A DNA stretch of 64,000 bases from Anaeromyces robustus (lineage: Eukaryota; Neocallimastigomycota; Neocallimastigomycetes; Neocallimastigales; Neocallimastigaceae), in the NCBI GenBank assembly GCA_002104895.1, contig MCFG01000012.1, forward strand, positions 235,001 to 299,000, given 5' to 3'. The notes beneath the pieces were generated by a model, which saw only the letters and a list, made by a program, of their open reading frames with translations, was not told the origin of the DNA and made no database searches. Below, piece by piece: positions 51,456 through 64,000 of the stretch. A program made the position numbers and the translations under genes. How positions within the stretch are numbered: position 1 is the stretch's first letter; every line of letters begins with the position of its first letter.

Positions 51456-54400
51456 ATGGCAGAATCAATGCAAAACGATGATTTATTATCTTACATTAAT
51501 GAGGAACTTATTACGAATAGTTCTACTAATGCAAAGAACGAATTTGATGAAGAGTTATATTCCAGTTATATTAAATCTGAAAATAATAAAAATGAAAATT
51601 CAACACTTAGTTTAACAGAAAAGAATAAAATAGAATTAGCTCAAGCAACTATTTATAATTCAATTACAAATAATACTTATAATCAAGGTTTACCATTATC
51701 TCCACCACAAGATGATGCTAATTCACCTAATAATGAAATATATTTAAATTCTCAAAATATTTCACCAAATTCAATAAGTGTTTCAAATTCACCATCTATG
51801 GAATTAGAAGCTTTATCACCATCATCAATAGGTTCTGAAGTTAATGATGTAAATAATATCAAGAATGAAGAACAAAGTTTGATGAATTTAACACAACTTT
51901 ACCAAAATAGTGGTATAATAACAACTGATGGTTTAATTAACCCATCATTATTAGCTAATCAAGAATTTATTAATAATAATGTTTTAATAAACGCCATGTG
52001 TGCTGATGATACTAATAAATCACAACTATTTCAAGTACTTCCAAATACTAATATATCAATACCATCAACAACTTATCTTAATGGTAAATTCTTTTTTTTT
52101 TTTTTTTTTTATTTAATAATTTAATATAATATAATATAATATAATATAATATAATTTTTTTATTTTTTTTAAAAAAAAAACAAAACAATATTAATATTAA
52201 ATTTATTAAATTTATTAATATTAAAAAATACATGATTAATTAAAAATAAATTATTTATTTAGATCCATTATCGTCTATCAATCTTACTTTACCAACAAAT
52301 ACTAATATTCCAGTAACTCTTAATAGTAATTTAACTTTACCAACAGTTACTGTTCCTTCTAATACATTAGAATTTGCTGTACAATCTAATGCTTTAAATT
52401 TAGATAATACTTTGGCAACTACAGATGGATTAGATATTAATACACTTCAATCATTAACACCTTTAGCAATGAATGGCCCATTATCCCTTACTAATCCATC
52501 TACTATTAATCCATCTACAATAATTAATTCTGTATCTAATGTAGCAGCTACTTCTTCTCCTTCTACAATTAGTACAACTTCTTCTACAACAATTAAACCT
52601 ACTACTACTACTACTACTGCAACTACTTCTTCAACAACTACATCAAATCCACCACTTTCAGCAACTTTAGATTTGACTTCTTTAAAATCTAGTGTTAATG
52701 AAACATTAGAATTAACAAAAAAATTAAGTCAAGCAAATAAAAACAATAGTAATAATAGTATTATTAATAATAAGGATGGTAAATCTAATGTTATTGATGT
52801 TACTGATATTTTAAAATCAGATGTTGCTGCTTCTTGTTTAAATCTATTAAAAGGTTCAAAGGGAAAACCTGGAAGAAAAAAGAAGTGCTTACAAAACCCA
52901 TCTGATACTAATAGTACTACTACCAGTACAAGTACTAGTACTACTCCTTCAACGACTACAGGAAATGATATTAAACCATTCCCATATTTAAAATCACTTA
53001 ATCCTAAAACAACATTAAATAATAATAATACTAATGGTACTACTGGAACTACTAATGTAAATATATTACCAGCTCAATCTGTAAAATTCCCAATTATTAA
53101 GCCAAAATTAAATACTGTATCAACAAATGATAATCATACACCAATATTACCATTAGCACCATCAGCTGCTAAACCAAATACAATTAATTGTTTTAATAAT
53201 CCACTATTAACCAAAACTTCTACAACTAAACCATTAAATCCTTCACTTTTACGTAATACACCTATCTTACCTAATGGTTCTACTGATAAAAGTAATAATA
53301 ATAATAATAGTACTATCAAAACGGCCTATCAAAAACGTCAAGAACGTCTTTTAAAGAATCGTGAAGCAGCTCATTTATCAAGAAAAAGAAAACGTGAACA
53401 ATTACATATGTTAGAAACCCATGCTCAAGAATTAATTGCTGAAAATCAAACATTAAAGTTAAAGGTTATTGAATTAGAACAATTAAATGAAAAATTAGTA
53501 AAAGAAAATGAATTATTAAAAATGAAAATAAATGTTAAAAAGGAAATTACTAATGAATCCGAAGCTGTTAATGATTTAAATATGAATGTGAATAATGAGA
53601 TGCCTAGTGATATATATAATTTATATATTAAGCCTGAAGCTCTTACTAATAATTCAGCTTCTACGAATAGTACAGCTGCTCAAAATAATAATAATAATAA
53701 GAGTAAAGAAATTGGTATTGTATTTATGGTTATATTACTTTCATTCTCATTATTTACATTCCCATTATCCATATTTACAGTTAAAAATAATACAGAAGTT
53801 GGTAATTCTATTATATCTACCTTTATGAATAAATTAAGTGATTTCTCTCTTGCCTCTATTCCATCAGAAAATACTGGTAAGATATTAAGTAGTTCTTACG
53901 AACAAGAAAATCAATATTTATTAGATAGTGGTCATTATGAAATAGCTGATATTGATCATCATCAAGGTGAATTAGAACTTCGTTCTGTTTCAAAAAGAAG
54001 AAGAAATAATGATGAAAATAATATAGATATGGATCTTGAAGACGATGAAGAAGAAGAAAAAGAAAAAGGTCAATTAACTCAATTTAATAAAAAGTCTAGA
54101 AAGATGAAAAATACTAGATCAAATCATAAATCTAAACAAAAACATAATACTACTCGTAGGAATATTAAGAAAAACTATGAATACACTACTTATAGTGAAC
54201 TTTCATCTTTAATGAGTGTATTTCATCCAAATAATGTTGATTTAGATAAAGAATCATTAAAACAAATGTCTTTACTTCGTCATTGGATTGTAGAAGGTTT
54301 TTGTAGTGTTCATGAAAATCATACTTATGCAAAGAATTCTTCAATTGTCAAAGATATTGTTAAAGTTCACGATAATAAAGGTGAGAATGGTGAAGGTTCT

Positions 54401-54919
54401 ACAGATCTCACTGTAAAAAAGAATGGAAATTCTTATTACGATTCTTCAAAATCATATTCTAAGGAAATTCCTTGGAATATGAAACAATTTATTAGATTCT
54501 ATCCAGATACTACCTATTTCTATAGTCCAAAATTGGTTCAACTTTTCCCATTATCACCTACAGAAATTATGGAACCATCTATACCATTTATTAATAATTT
54601 ACAGCCAAATGATACTATAGTAAGTGCAAATAATACTGAAGAAACTAGAGTTAGTCCATCTTCATCTCGTTTCAATTCATCTACTTCATCATATTATGGT
54701 AAAAAGAATGAAGAAAGACAAATGAATAATCAAGATAATCAAACTGGAACAAAATCTGAAAATCAGAATAATGAAAATGTATATCAACTTCCATTTTCAA
54801 ATAAGCCAAAAATGGCTATTATTACTAATATTGAATCAGATGACATTAATGAAGAATCCAATAGTTATTTAATGATTGATTTTGAAATTAAGGGTGCTAG
54901 ATTAATTGAAAATGAGTAA
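51456..54919 (+). CDS. Membrane-anchored bZIP transcription factor (ATF6-like layout)
   Basis: Two exons, 51456-52083 and 52263-54919, join in phase (G/AT) to give 1094 residues. An acidic, Ser/Thr/Asn-rich N-terminal part of about 550 residues, with a GKPGRKKK basic patch, precedes a bZIP domain at about 563-630 with the basic signature NREAAHLSRKRKR and a heptad zipper. A single hydrophobic segment follows at about 693-716 (IGIVFMVILLSFSLFTFPLSIF), then about 375 residues with NxS/T sites and basic clusters such as KRRR. This order, activation region, bZIP, one membrane span, lumenal tail, is that of ATF6 and CREB3 proteins, which are held in the ER and released by proteolysis during ER stress. 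Orientation and release here are inferred. It is unlike fungal Hac1, which has no membrane span. No clear site-1-protease motif was assigned. Confidence 0.82.
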
Positions 54920-55014
54920 AATATATAAAAAAATAAAAATAAAAAATAAAAGTTATTATAATTTTGATTTTTAATGTCAGATAATAAATATTATATAGAA
55001 GGAAAATAAATATG

Positions 55015-55061
<47 letters not shown>

Positions 55062-55618
55062 AAAAATTATATATATATATAAATTAAGATAATATTTATT
55101 AATATTTTATTTATACTAAATAACACATTGTGTTTTAAAATTTTTTATCAATAATAAATAATAATAATAATAATTATAATTTAATGAGATAATAAAATAA
55201 AATAAAAAAATACTTCTTACATGTATAATATTAAAAAAAAAAAAAAAGGAAGAAGAAGAAAATGATAAAAAATATAAATCAATTAACATAATGTGAATAT
55301 AAATTTAATTTGACAAATAATACAAGAAAAAGGAAAAAAAAAAAAAAAAAAAAAAAGTAAAATATTAATAATTACTGTGAAATAAGAACGAAATATTTAA
55401 AGAAAAATGTATATATACAAACTTAAAAAAGAAAATTTTACAAGAAATAATTATAACATACCTATATGAATAATTTATATATAATAATAAAAAAAAATCG
55501 TGATAAAAAATAACTATATATATATTAATAAAGATATATATATAACAGTAAAGAAAAAGAAAAAAGAAAATTAAAAATAATATATAATATATACATATAT
55601 AAACACAAAAATGAAAAG

Positions 55619-55650
<32 letters not shown>

Positions 55651-55689
55651 CATAAAGTAAAAAAGAAAACAAAAAAAAAAAAAAAACAG

Positions 55690-55727
<38 letters not shown>

Positions 55728-56009
55728 AGTAAGTAAAAATATTAAGAAGAATAATAAGAAAAAAGTGAAATACTAAAAGAAATAATGAAAAAATGAATAA
55801 TCTATATATAATTATATATCTTTTAAAAATCAATTGAAGTATACCCTTATATAAATTAATCTCAATATACAAAAGTATTATAATATTATAAACCGATATA
55901 ACTATAGAGAATTTTCAATAATTTTAAAATATATTATTAAGAAAAACAAAATAAAACAAAACAAAAAATCAAAAAACTTATTAACCTATAAATAACAATA
56001 ACAAACAAC

Positions 56010-56046
<37 letters not shown>

Positions 56047-56714
56047 GAAAAATAAGAAAAGTAATGATTACTGGGCTTTATTTATTACTTTTATTTTTAT
56101 TTATTAATTTAAAATAATTTAAAATATTTAATTTATAAAATATATAATTTTATAATAATTATATATATATAGTTCTTATTTTTTATATTAAATTAAAATT
56201 TTTTTTTTTTTAAAAAAATTTATTATATTTATATAAATATAAAAGAAAACTTTTTAATCCTTTTAAATTTTTAATTTTATTTAATATCTTATTTTAGTAA
56301 TTTAGTATAATATTAATGTATAATATTGATATTATTCATTCAATTGTTTATTAATATTTTTTTTTTTTATTTTATATAATCAAAATAAAAATTTTTGAGT
56401 ATATATATTTAATTATTTAGTTTTTTACTTTATATTATTTTTCTTATATATATATTCTTTTTTTTTTTTTGTTTAATTTTATTTTATTTTTTTAATAAAT
56501 TGTTTTTATTTTGCTAGATGTAAAATAAAAATAGAATATCTATATCTACATATATAAATATATATTTATATATATATTTAACTGTTTTAAATAAAGAATA
56601 TATATGTATAAAAGAATTAAATAAATAAAATCTAAATTAAAAAATATACATGTCATGTCATTTTTATTTTTATTTTTATTTTATCTTAGTTTTTGCCATA
56701 TTCAAATTAAAATA

Positions 56715-57201
56715 AAAAATTTTTTTTAATAAAAAGTTAACACATATATTATGACTTTAATTTTAATATTTAAAATCTCAATAATTTCATTATATAGTTA
56801 GTAATTTTAATAACAATTCTTACAGTTCTGACAATAATAATTTAATAAATAATTTGGATATAAATATAAAAAGTATAGACGATTATATTAATCATTTTAT
56901 TAGTAATTTTTTCAAATAGGGTAAATATTCATTTCAATCTTATTGAATATACTAATGTTTATAAATTTATGAATTCTATCATTATTATGTTAAGTTTAAA
57001 AAAGTTATAATACATTTTTTCGCCATGTGAAAATTCTTATTAAAATATTTATCTACTAAAAAATATAAGGTTGAAATCAGAATTATGTATCTTACAGAAT
57101 TTTGATGTTACCCTAACAAGAAAGACATTATATAAAACTAATTTTTTATATATAATAACTTAGTAGAGATTAGACAACTTTTTCATTGTTATTATTTTAA
57201 C

Positions 57202-57242
<41 letters not shown>

Positions 57243-58172
57243 AGGGAAATATTATTATAAATATGTAATTATAAAAATGATGAGGATTATATTCTAATTG
57301 AAATAATTTTTTTTTTCTTTTTTTAATAAAAAGTTACAGATATAGTATGATTTTAATTTTAATAATTTTGTAATTCTAGATTAGTAAATATTTAAAATCT
57401 CAACAATTTCATTATATAGTTAGTAATTTTAATAACATTTTTACAATTCCGATAAAAATAATTTAATAAATAATTTGGATATAAATATAAAAAGTTTAGA
57501 CGATTATATTAATAATTTTATTAGTAATTTTTTCAAATAGGGTAGATATTTATTTCAACTTTATTGGACTAAGGTAAAATATATGTATATAATTTTATGG
57601 TAGAATTAATCATTATAATTTTGGATATGGATATGGAATGAAATAATCTTTTTAAAATAAAACTTAAAAAAAATCTAATGTTTTTTTGATACATATAACT
57701 GTACTATAAAATAAGATTTTTCTTATTATTAGGCCAGATATAATCATTATTCAGTAGGTTTTTTAACTAAAAGCGTCGATGTTTATAATATAATAAAGCA
57801 AAAAAACAAGTCATCTTCTTAAATACTACCTATTAAATTAAGTAAATTTTTATTAATTTATTAATTTATTTATTTATATTAAATTATTTTATGTGAATAT
57901 ACTAATGTTTAAATATTTATAAATTTTATTATTTTTATGTTAAATTCAATAAAGTTATAATACATTTTTTCTTCATGTGAAAATTCTTAATAAAATATTT
58001 ATATATTTTATATATTTAGATTACTACTAAAAAATATAGGGTTGAAATCAGAATTATGTATCTTACACAATTATGATTTTAACCTAACAAGAAAGACATT
58101 ATATAAAACTAATTTTTTATATATAATAACTTAGTAGACATTAGACAACTTTTTCATTGTTATTATTTTAAC

Positions 58173-58203
<31 letters not shown>

Positions 58204-58255
58204 TAATAAGGGAAATATTATTATAAATGTGTAAATATAAAAATGATGATAATTT
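56715..58255 (+). repeat. Diverged segmental tandem duplication
   Basis: Unit A (about 56715-57300) and unit B (about 57318-58255) share long blocks in the same order. These include GTTAGTAATTTTAATAAC, the GACGATTATATTAAT block, CAAATAGGGTA, CATGTGAAAATTCTTA, GTTGAAATCAGAATTATG and AACAAGAAAGACATTATAT. Unit B carries about 325 bp more (57568-57893), which unit A lacks. Identity is high but not perfect, so the duplication is not fresh. Confidence 0.85.
57541..57822 (+). other. Exon-like pair inside duplication unit B
   Basis: A 33-nt open piece (57541-57573, peptide GRYLFQLYWTK) follows AAATAG and is followed by a GTAAAA donor. After a 159-nt intron-like stretch ending TTATTAG, 29 open codons and TAA follow (57733-57822), including YNHYSVGFLTKSVDVYN. 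Base use (AAAAGCGTCGATG) is unlike the surrounding DNA. Unit A has lost the second piece. No family was recognised, and it could be the end of a small gene or a relic. Confidence 0.3.
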
Positions 58256-58921
58256 AAAATCTTGATAAAGCATTTTTATTTATTTTATTTTTTTTTTTTT
58301 ACAATTTTTAAAAAAGAAAAGGATTAAGAATATTGTAATAATTTAGGAAATTCTGAGTATGTCAGAATATTCTGTATCTTACCAATATTTATCTTACCAA
58401 TATTTTATAATACTTTGAACTTAAAATTTCAATTTTATATTATATAAAGAACACTTTTTTTTTTTTTTTTTTTAAAAAAAAATATATATATTAATTATAA
58501 TTTATTCCATGAGTAAAAATTATTATATAATTTTAATCATAAATAATAAAAAATATATATTAATTCAATTAAATAATAATAGATGAATAAAATTAAAATA
58601 ATATATTTTCATTTTATCATTTTATAGATATAAAAAAATATATAAAAAATTAAAAAAAAAAAAAAATAATTATATAAATGAACTATTATAATTGTTATTT
58701 AATAGATATAATTTATACACAGATTGATAAAAATAGCCATTAACATAATTTATCCTTTTTAGTATTTATTAAATCATTAATATACCAATAATTAAAATTT
58801 ATATATATATATAATATTTTATTTTATTTAATATATTTTTTTTTTTACGTAATATCAAATATTTTATTAATTATTCCATATTCCATATAATACTATATTA
58901 TCATCGTTTATAGTTAAAATG

Positions 58922-59120
58922 ACTAAAAAAAATGTATCCATTTTATTATTACTTCATATTTAATTTTTTTTTTAAAGTTATATACCATCTTTTAATACAG
59001 CTATAAGGAAAAAAAAAATGAATAAAAAAAATGTATCCATTTTATTATTACTTCATATTTAATTTTTTTTTTTTAAAGCTATATACCATCTTTTAATACA
59101 GATATAAGAAAAAAAAAAAG
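58922..59120 (+). repeat. 99-bp tandem duplication with paired short ORFs
   Basis: Two copies with a period of 99 bp each start with ATG and encode nearly the same 14 residues, KKNVSILLLLHI preceded by MT or MN, then TAA, a T run and ATATACCATCTTTTAATACAG. They differ at a handful of bases. Confidence 0.85.
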
Positions 59121-59601
59121 TAAAAAAAAGTAAAATCTATTTACAAATATATCAAAGTTTCTTTTTCATTTTTCATTTTTCATTTTTTTCTTTTTTTTGT
59201 ATTTATGTATTATTTTATACTATATAAATATTATTAATCAATATAATATATCCTTTTTTGTTTTAAATTAACATTTTTTGGATTAATATTAATAATATTA
59301 TTATTTTATTTTAGAATTATTTTTTTTTTAATATAATAATACAATATATTATAATGTAATTTTTTTTTTAAAAGTTGTACATTAAGTAATATTTTAGTAG
59401 TAATATTTATATATATATTATTATTTAGTTATTATTAATAATATTTTTTATTAATAATACTTTATAAATTTCTCTATTTATAAAAGACTTTTTTTTAATA
59501 AATTTATGATTTTATTTTACCAAGGATAATTATAATTTAATAATTTATGCTATAAAGTATTTTAAATTTAATATAAGTTTAAGGAAATTAATGTTGTTAT
59601 A

Positions 59602-59721
59602 TAAAAAATTAAAGTTTTAATTATATAACGAAGTATATAATAAAATTCAATCTATAATATAAAAAAATTAAAGTTTTAATTATATAACGAAGTATATAAT
59701 AAAATTCAATCTATAATATAA
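59602..59721 (+). repeat. 59-bp tandem duplication
   Basis: Two virtually identical copies contain TATATAACGAAGTATATAAT and have a period of 59 bp. Confidence 0.85.
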
Positions 59722-60408
59722 AAGAATTATATATATTTTATTATTATTAATGCATTGATATTATTAATATAATTGTATTAAGTTTCTAATTATTTATATA
59801 AATTTTTTTATAATAGTAATAATAATAAAAAAAAAAACTAAATATACTTCATAGAAAAAATTGAAAAAAAAAGTAAATATATAAAATATACATAGATTAC
59901 ATAGATATCATATAGATGAAGAATTAATATCAATTTTATTTTAAATAGATCATATTAAAATTATATAGATTAATATATATTTTAATTTTTATTTTTTTAA
60001 TATAAAATACTAATATTAATTATATTTTCTTTATTATATACTATACTTTTATTTTTATGAAATTAAATATTAAACTCTTTTTTTAATAACTTTATTAACA
60101 TTTTTTCATTTTTTTTATTTAATTAAAAAAATTTAATATAAAAGAAATAATAATAGTAAAAATATTTTAAAATGATGGAATTCCATATATGTTTTATAAA
60201 ATTATAATATTTATTTTTCAATCGAAGGGTAAATCATGATTTGTATAATAAAAATATGTATTCTTAAATAATATATATATTAATCGATAGCTACCATATT
60301 TTATAAAAATTCTTTAAAAAAAAGTGATGATATATATAAAAATAATATTGTTTTTTAATTATTAATAAAATTTTTAAAGATTAAGTATATATATATTGTT
60401 ATAAAATC

Positions 60409-60503
60409 CCTAATAAAAAACCTAATAAAAAACCTAATAAAAAACCTAATAATAAACCTAATAAAAAACCTGATAAAAAACCTAATAAAAAACCTAATAA
60501 AAA
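60409..60503 (+). repeat. 12-bp minisatellite CCTAATAAAAAA
   Basis: Eight units of 12 bp (the last 11 bp) are in register; six match the consensus, one reads CCTAATAATAAA and one CCTGATAAAAAA. The array is preceded by an extra C, giving CCCTAAT. On the other strand each unit contains TTAGG. It lies about 0.9 kb upstream of the TBF1-like gene. Confidence 0.9.
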
Positions 60504-61195
60504 CCTATTTATAATATTTATTTGTATATATTAAAAATTGTTCTATTGTTATAAAATTGTATTTTATATTAAAAACAGATATTTAAAAAATTTTAAAAAA
60601 AAATTAATTTATTTAATATATTCTATTAAATTGAAAGTTGTAATATATTTAAATTAGATTAAATTATATTAAAGTTAATTTTATAGTTAATTATTTCTAT
60701 TTATTATAATTATAATAAATTTTTTTTTTGTGAAATAATAATTAAATAGAAAATGAAAATATAAAAAAAATTTTTTTTATTTTCAGTTTTAAAAAATATT
60801 TTTTTATTTTATTTTATTATTTATTTTAAAAATAGAAAAAAAAATTATTGTTTATTTTAAGCTAACCTTTAAGAGTAAAAGATGAATTAACCTTTTAATG
60901 CATTTCAAATATATTCTTTGAAAAACAAATAAATTATAAAATCATTAAACATAATTTCTTATGAATGTTTAAAATATAATATTAATAAAAGCAGTAAATA
61001 GTATATTTTGTAAAATTTTATATTTAAATTATTTCATCAAAAAAATATTGTTCATCAAAAAAATTTGATTTTTTTAAATAACCTTTTAAAATTTATATAT
61101 ATTTAAATTATCTCAATTATTTATAAATATTCTTTTAACCTTTCTAATTCACATATATTTTTTTAATAAAAAATAATATAATATAAAATCAATAA

Positions 61196-61238
<43 letters not shown>

Positions 61239-61419
61239 AAATAATAATATTATTATATTATTTAATTTTAACATAACCATTTGTTATTATTTTTTTTTAT
61301 CAAAACAATCAATTAAAATAAAAAAAATAATTGAAGTAATTACTTTGTAACAAAATAATTTAATGATTAATATTTAATATATCATACAGTAAATTAAATA
61401 AAAAAAAAAAAAAGAAAAA

Positions 61420-64000
61420 ATGGTATCAGAAGTACGTGCTGAAATTAATTTTTCAAAATATTTAAAGATTTCACAATCTATTCTTGATAAATGTATTAAT
61501 GCATTAGGTATATATACAGAAGAAGATTTACAAATTAGAAAAGAAATTTTAAATTCAATTAATGAAATTTGGGCAATTTTCAATGGTATGATAATATATA
61601 TATAATTTTTAATTTTTCTTTTTTGTCATATGCCTTATAAATTATTTATTTATTTTTAATTTTAATAAATAGAAATTTATTTAATATTATTATTAATACT
61701 AATATTAATATTTTTTATATATTTAATGCTTATTTTTTGTGAATTATTAGAAACTTTACCCGATAATTTCTTTGAAATTTTTCCTTCTTCTGTATCTTCA
61801 ATAATTATTCTTGTTAAACTATGTACATTGATATTTAATAATTTGGATAGAGAAGTCGATGCTGAAAATAAGTTGGAGGCATGTCGACTTTTAGATAAAC
61901 ATGTTGAACTAATAGATGAAAATCATAGAGAAAGAAGTATTAATCTTTCCATTGAACTTAAAACACAAGTAGAGTATTTTATAATATTTTTTTATAATAT
62001 ACAATTATGATTTTCAAAATATTGAAAAATCAAAAAAAAAAAAAAAAAAAAAGAATAAAATGAAAAATAATGTTTATTCTATTTTATAATATTATATATA
62101 TATAATTACATAAATAAATAATTAATTAATTATATTATTATTTAAATTTTATATTTTAATTATTATAGACTTTAATTTCTGGTTTAATTGTAAATGAAAA
62201 TATAAATGAAATCATTGAACAAATTTTTGTTAGCAATGATATATTTAATGAAAAAAATGCTACAAGAATTGAAGACGTATGTTTATTTTATTTTATTTTA
62301 TTTTATTTTATTTTATTTTTACTTTTATTTTTTTAAAAAAAAATTATATATATATTTCCAATTATTTTTTATTTTTTTTTTTACTAATTTTTATTATAAA
62401 ATATTAAATATGAATATTCAATAATAGATATATACTCAGAAAGATTTAGTAACTTTAAAAAATAAATTTCCTTCTGAACTTTTTGAAATTGATTTCATTT
62501 CATATATTATCTATTTTATAAATAATTTTTCTGATATTTTTTTGGTAAGTATTATTATAAAATTGTATATTATTTTCAATTATTTTATTTATATTTAAAT
62601 ATAATAAAAAAAAATTTTTTTTTTATTAAATATTTTATTACATGTTTAATTTTTTTTTTTTAATAGGACCAAAAAGATACAGATCTTGGAAAAATTGAAT
62701 GGTAATTTAATTATTATTTTTTTTTAATTAATTTATGTAATTCTAATCCTAAAATATTATTATATAAATTAGGAATCATCCTGCAAGTGATGAAATTAGA
62801 TTTAGATTAAAATATGGTCGTCCAAGAGAAGAAGGTGATATAGATGAGGAATTTAGTAAAAGTAAAGAAAGCAAAAGTAAATAATAAATAAATGAACAAA
62901 TAAATTAATAAATAAATTAATAAATAAATAAATAAATTAATAAATAAATTAATAAATTAATAAATAAATTAATAAATATTAATATATATATATATATTTA
63001 TTTATTTTCTTTTTTCTTTTTCATTTTTATAATATATTTATTAAATATTATTATTATTTATGTTATATTTTTATTATAATTACTATATTATTTAAAATGT
63101 AGAAAATAAAAAGTCAAAAAGAAAAGGCAAATCTAAAAATGATAAGAATTCTGATACTTCTGATTCAACTAAAAAGAAAAAAACAAGGGGAAGAAAAAGA
63201 AAATCTGATAAAAGTAATGAAGATAGTTCAGATGAAAATGCTGATAGTAAAACAAAAGAATCTAAAGATGGTGATTCAATAGACAATACAGTAATTATTA
63301 TTAATGATTCAGAAAAATCAACAGAATCTAGTACTCAAAATGATGAGGAATCAAAAGATTCAAAAAAATCTGAGATTGATGAAAATGATTCAGATGAACG
63401 AACTGTAGTTAAACGTCATATAAAAAAGAGATGGAATGAAGAACAAGAAAAGTTCTTGGAAGAATGTATTAGAAATAATAATTTTGTTATAGAACCAAAG
63501 AAATTTTATGATGAACATGGCCCAAATGGTACAATATCTCATAATTTAGGAGCATTTACTGTCAATAATATTAGAGATAAATGTAAATCAGAAAAAAGAA
63601 AGAGAATAAGGATGAAGAAAAGTTTAGGTGTTTATGCTAATTCAATTAATAATTCTCGTCATATACAAATGCAAATTCAAAATGAACTTATAAATAATAA
63701 ACGTGTTCCTAATTGTCGTCGTAGAAGATGGACAGATGAACAATTAAAGTGTTTAGAAAAATGTATTTTAGAATCTAATGGTAATATTTATCCTTCTTTA
63801 ATTTTAAATCTTCATGGTCCAAATGGTATTCAATCAAATATTTTAGGTAATCAAACTAGACAATCTATTCATGATAAATGTAAAAATGAAAAATGGAAAA
63901 GAATTCAACAAGGTTTACCATTGGGTGCTTTTGAAAAAGCTGCTAAAAAGAGTATAAGTAGTATTGGTAATAAATGGAGAAATACTAAAGTTTTAAAAGA
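61420..64000 (+). CDS. TBF1: TBF1-like protein with tandem telobox-type Myb domains (partial)
   Basis: Seven exons join in phase: 61420-61585, 61751-61968, 62169-62276, 62428-62544, 62667-62701, 62773-62876 and 63103 to beyond the window edge, giving about 548 residues so far. The first 220 residues are helical and may correspond to the dimerising TRFH-like domain of Tbf1/TRF; I see no decisive motif. A Lys/Ser/Asp-rich linker with RGRKRK follows. Myb 1 (about 358-418) runs KKRWNEEQEKFLEECI...HGPNGTISHNL...VNNIRDKCKSEKRKR, and Myb 2 (about 454-515) runs RRRWTDEQLKCLEKCI...HGPNGIQSNIL...DKCKNEKWKR. The HGPNG insertion before the recognition helix and the DKC.(S/N)EK ending match the Tbf1/Teb1 type, which binds TTAGGG-like repeats at telomeres and promoters. 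The usual KDKARN is here (R/H)DKCK.E. The C-terminus is cut by the window. Confidence 0.78.

Larger units (their letters stand above)
54920..61419. other. 6.5 kb A/T-rich spacer with duplications
   Basis: The spacer lies between the bZIP and TBF1-like genes. The left part (54940-56080) is A-rich on the plus strand, with poly-A tracts at 55010-55070, 55620-55725 and 56010-56040. The centre holds the diverged segmental duplication 56715-58255 and smaller tandem duplications at 58922-59120 and 59602-59721. The right part holds the CCTAAT minisatellite (60409-60503) and an AAAT array at 61195-61240. No complete gene was recognised. Confidence 0.6.

Noticed and set aside
61374-61583. Minus-strand frame opposite TBF1 exon 1, and 63092-63286 opposite exon 7
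   Set aside because: They are antisense images of the coding exons.

Overview
The window is eukaryotic and extremely A+T-rich. Intergenic DNA is almost pure A/T, with long homopolymers, (ATT)n and (ATTT)n arrays. Genes carry many short A/T-rich introns with GT..AG ends, and proteins contain Asn, Gln, Ser and Lys runs. The gene set (fungal-type long-form HIS1, LDB17/Dip1, a TBF1-type Myb protein, PFKFB, UPS1, POP7) together with 2-7 kb A/T spacers fits a fungus of the anaerobic gut-fungus type (Neocallimastigomycota). That placement is inference; a dictyostelid is the main alternative but has shorter spacers.

Layout from left to right: a small secreted low-complexity protein (-); the proteasome beta5 subunit PRE2 (+, 8 exons), convergent with a very large EPG5 homologue (-, two exons, about 3783 aa); a 3 kb spacer; PFKFB (-, 9 exons, two introns holding long ATT arrays); a 5 kb spacer; the UPS1/PRELI gene (-, 3 exons); the RNase P/MRP subunit POP7 (+, 4 exons); HIS1 (+, 3 exons, the middle one only 12 nt); a 5'-truncated LINE whose reverse-transcriptase region carries an internal inversion; an LDB17/SPIN90 homologue (+, 9 exons) with an unusual repeated tail; a 7 kb spacer with a higher-GC island and a few orphan coding-like stretches; a membrane-anchored bZIP protein of ATF6-like layout (+, 2 exons); a 6.5 kb spacer with a diverged segmental duplication; and, running off the right edge, a TBF1-like protein with two telobox-type Myb domains (+).

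The genes are unrelated housekeeping functions: protein turnover, autophagosome tethering, glycolytic control, mitochondrial lipid transfer, tRNA processing, histidine synthesis, actin nucleation, probable ER-stress transcription and telomere-repeat/promoter binding. No operon-like or cluster logic is visible. All exon structures were read by eye from splice signals, reading-phase agreement and family similarity; no RNA evidence was available. The strongest leads for a second look are the triplicated helix motif in the LDB17 tail, the precise inversion inside the LINE, the ATF6-like bZIP, the 12-nt exon of HIS1, and the 12-bp CCTAAT minisatellite upstream of the TBF1-like gene.
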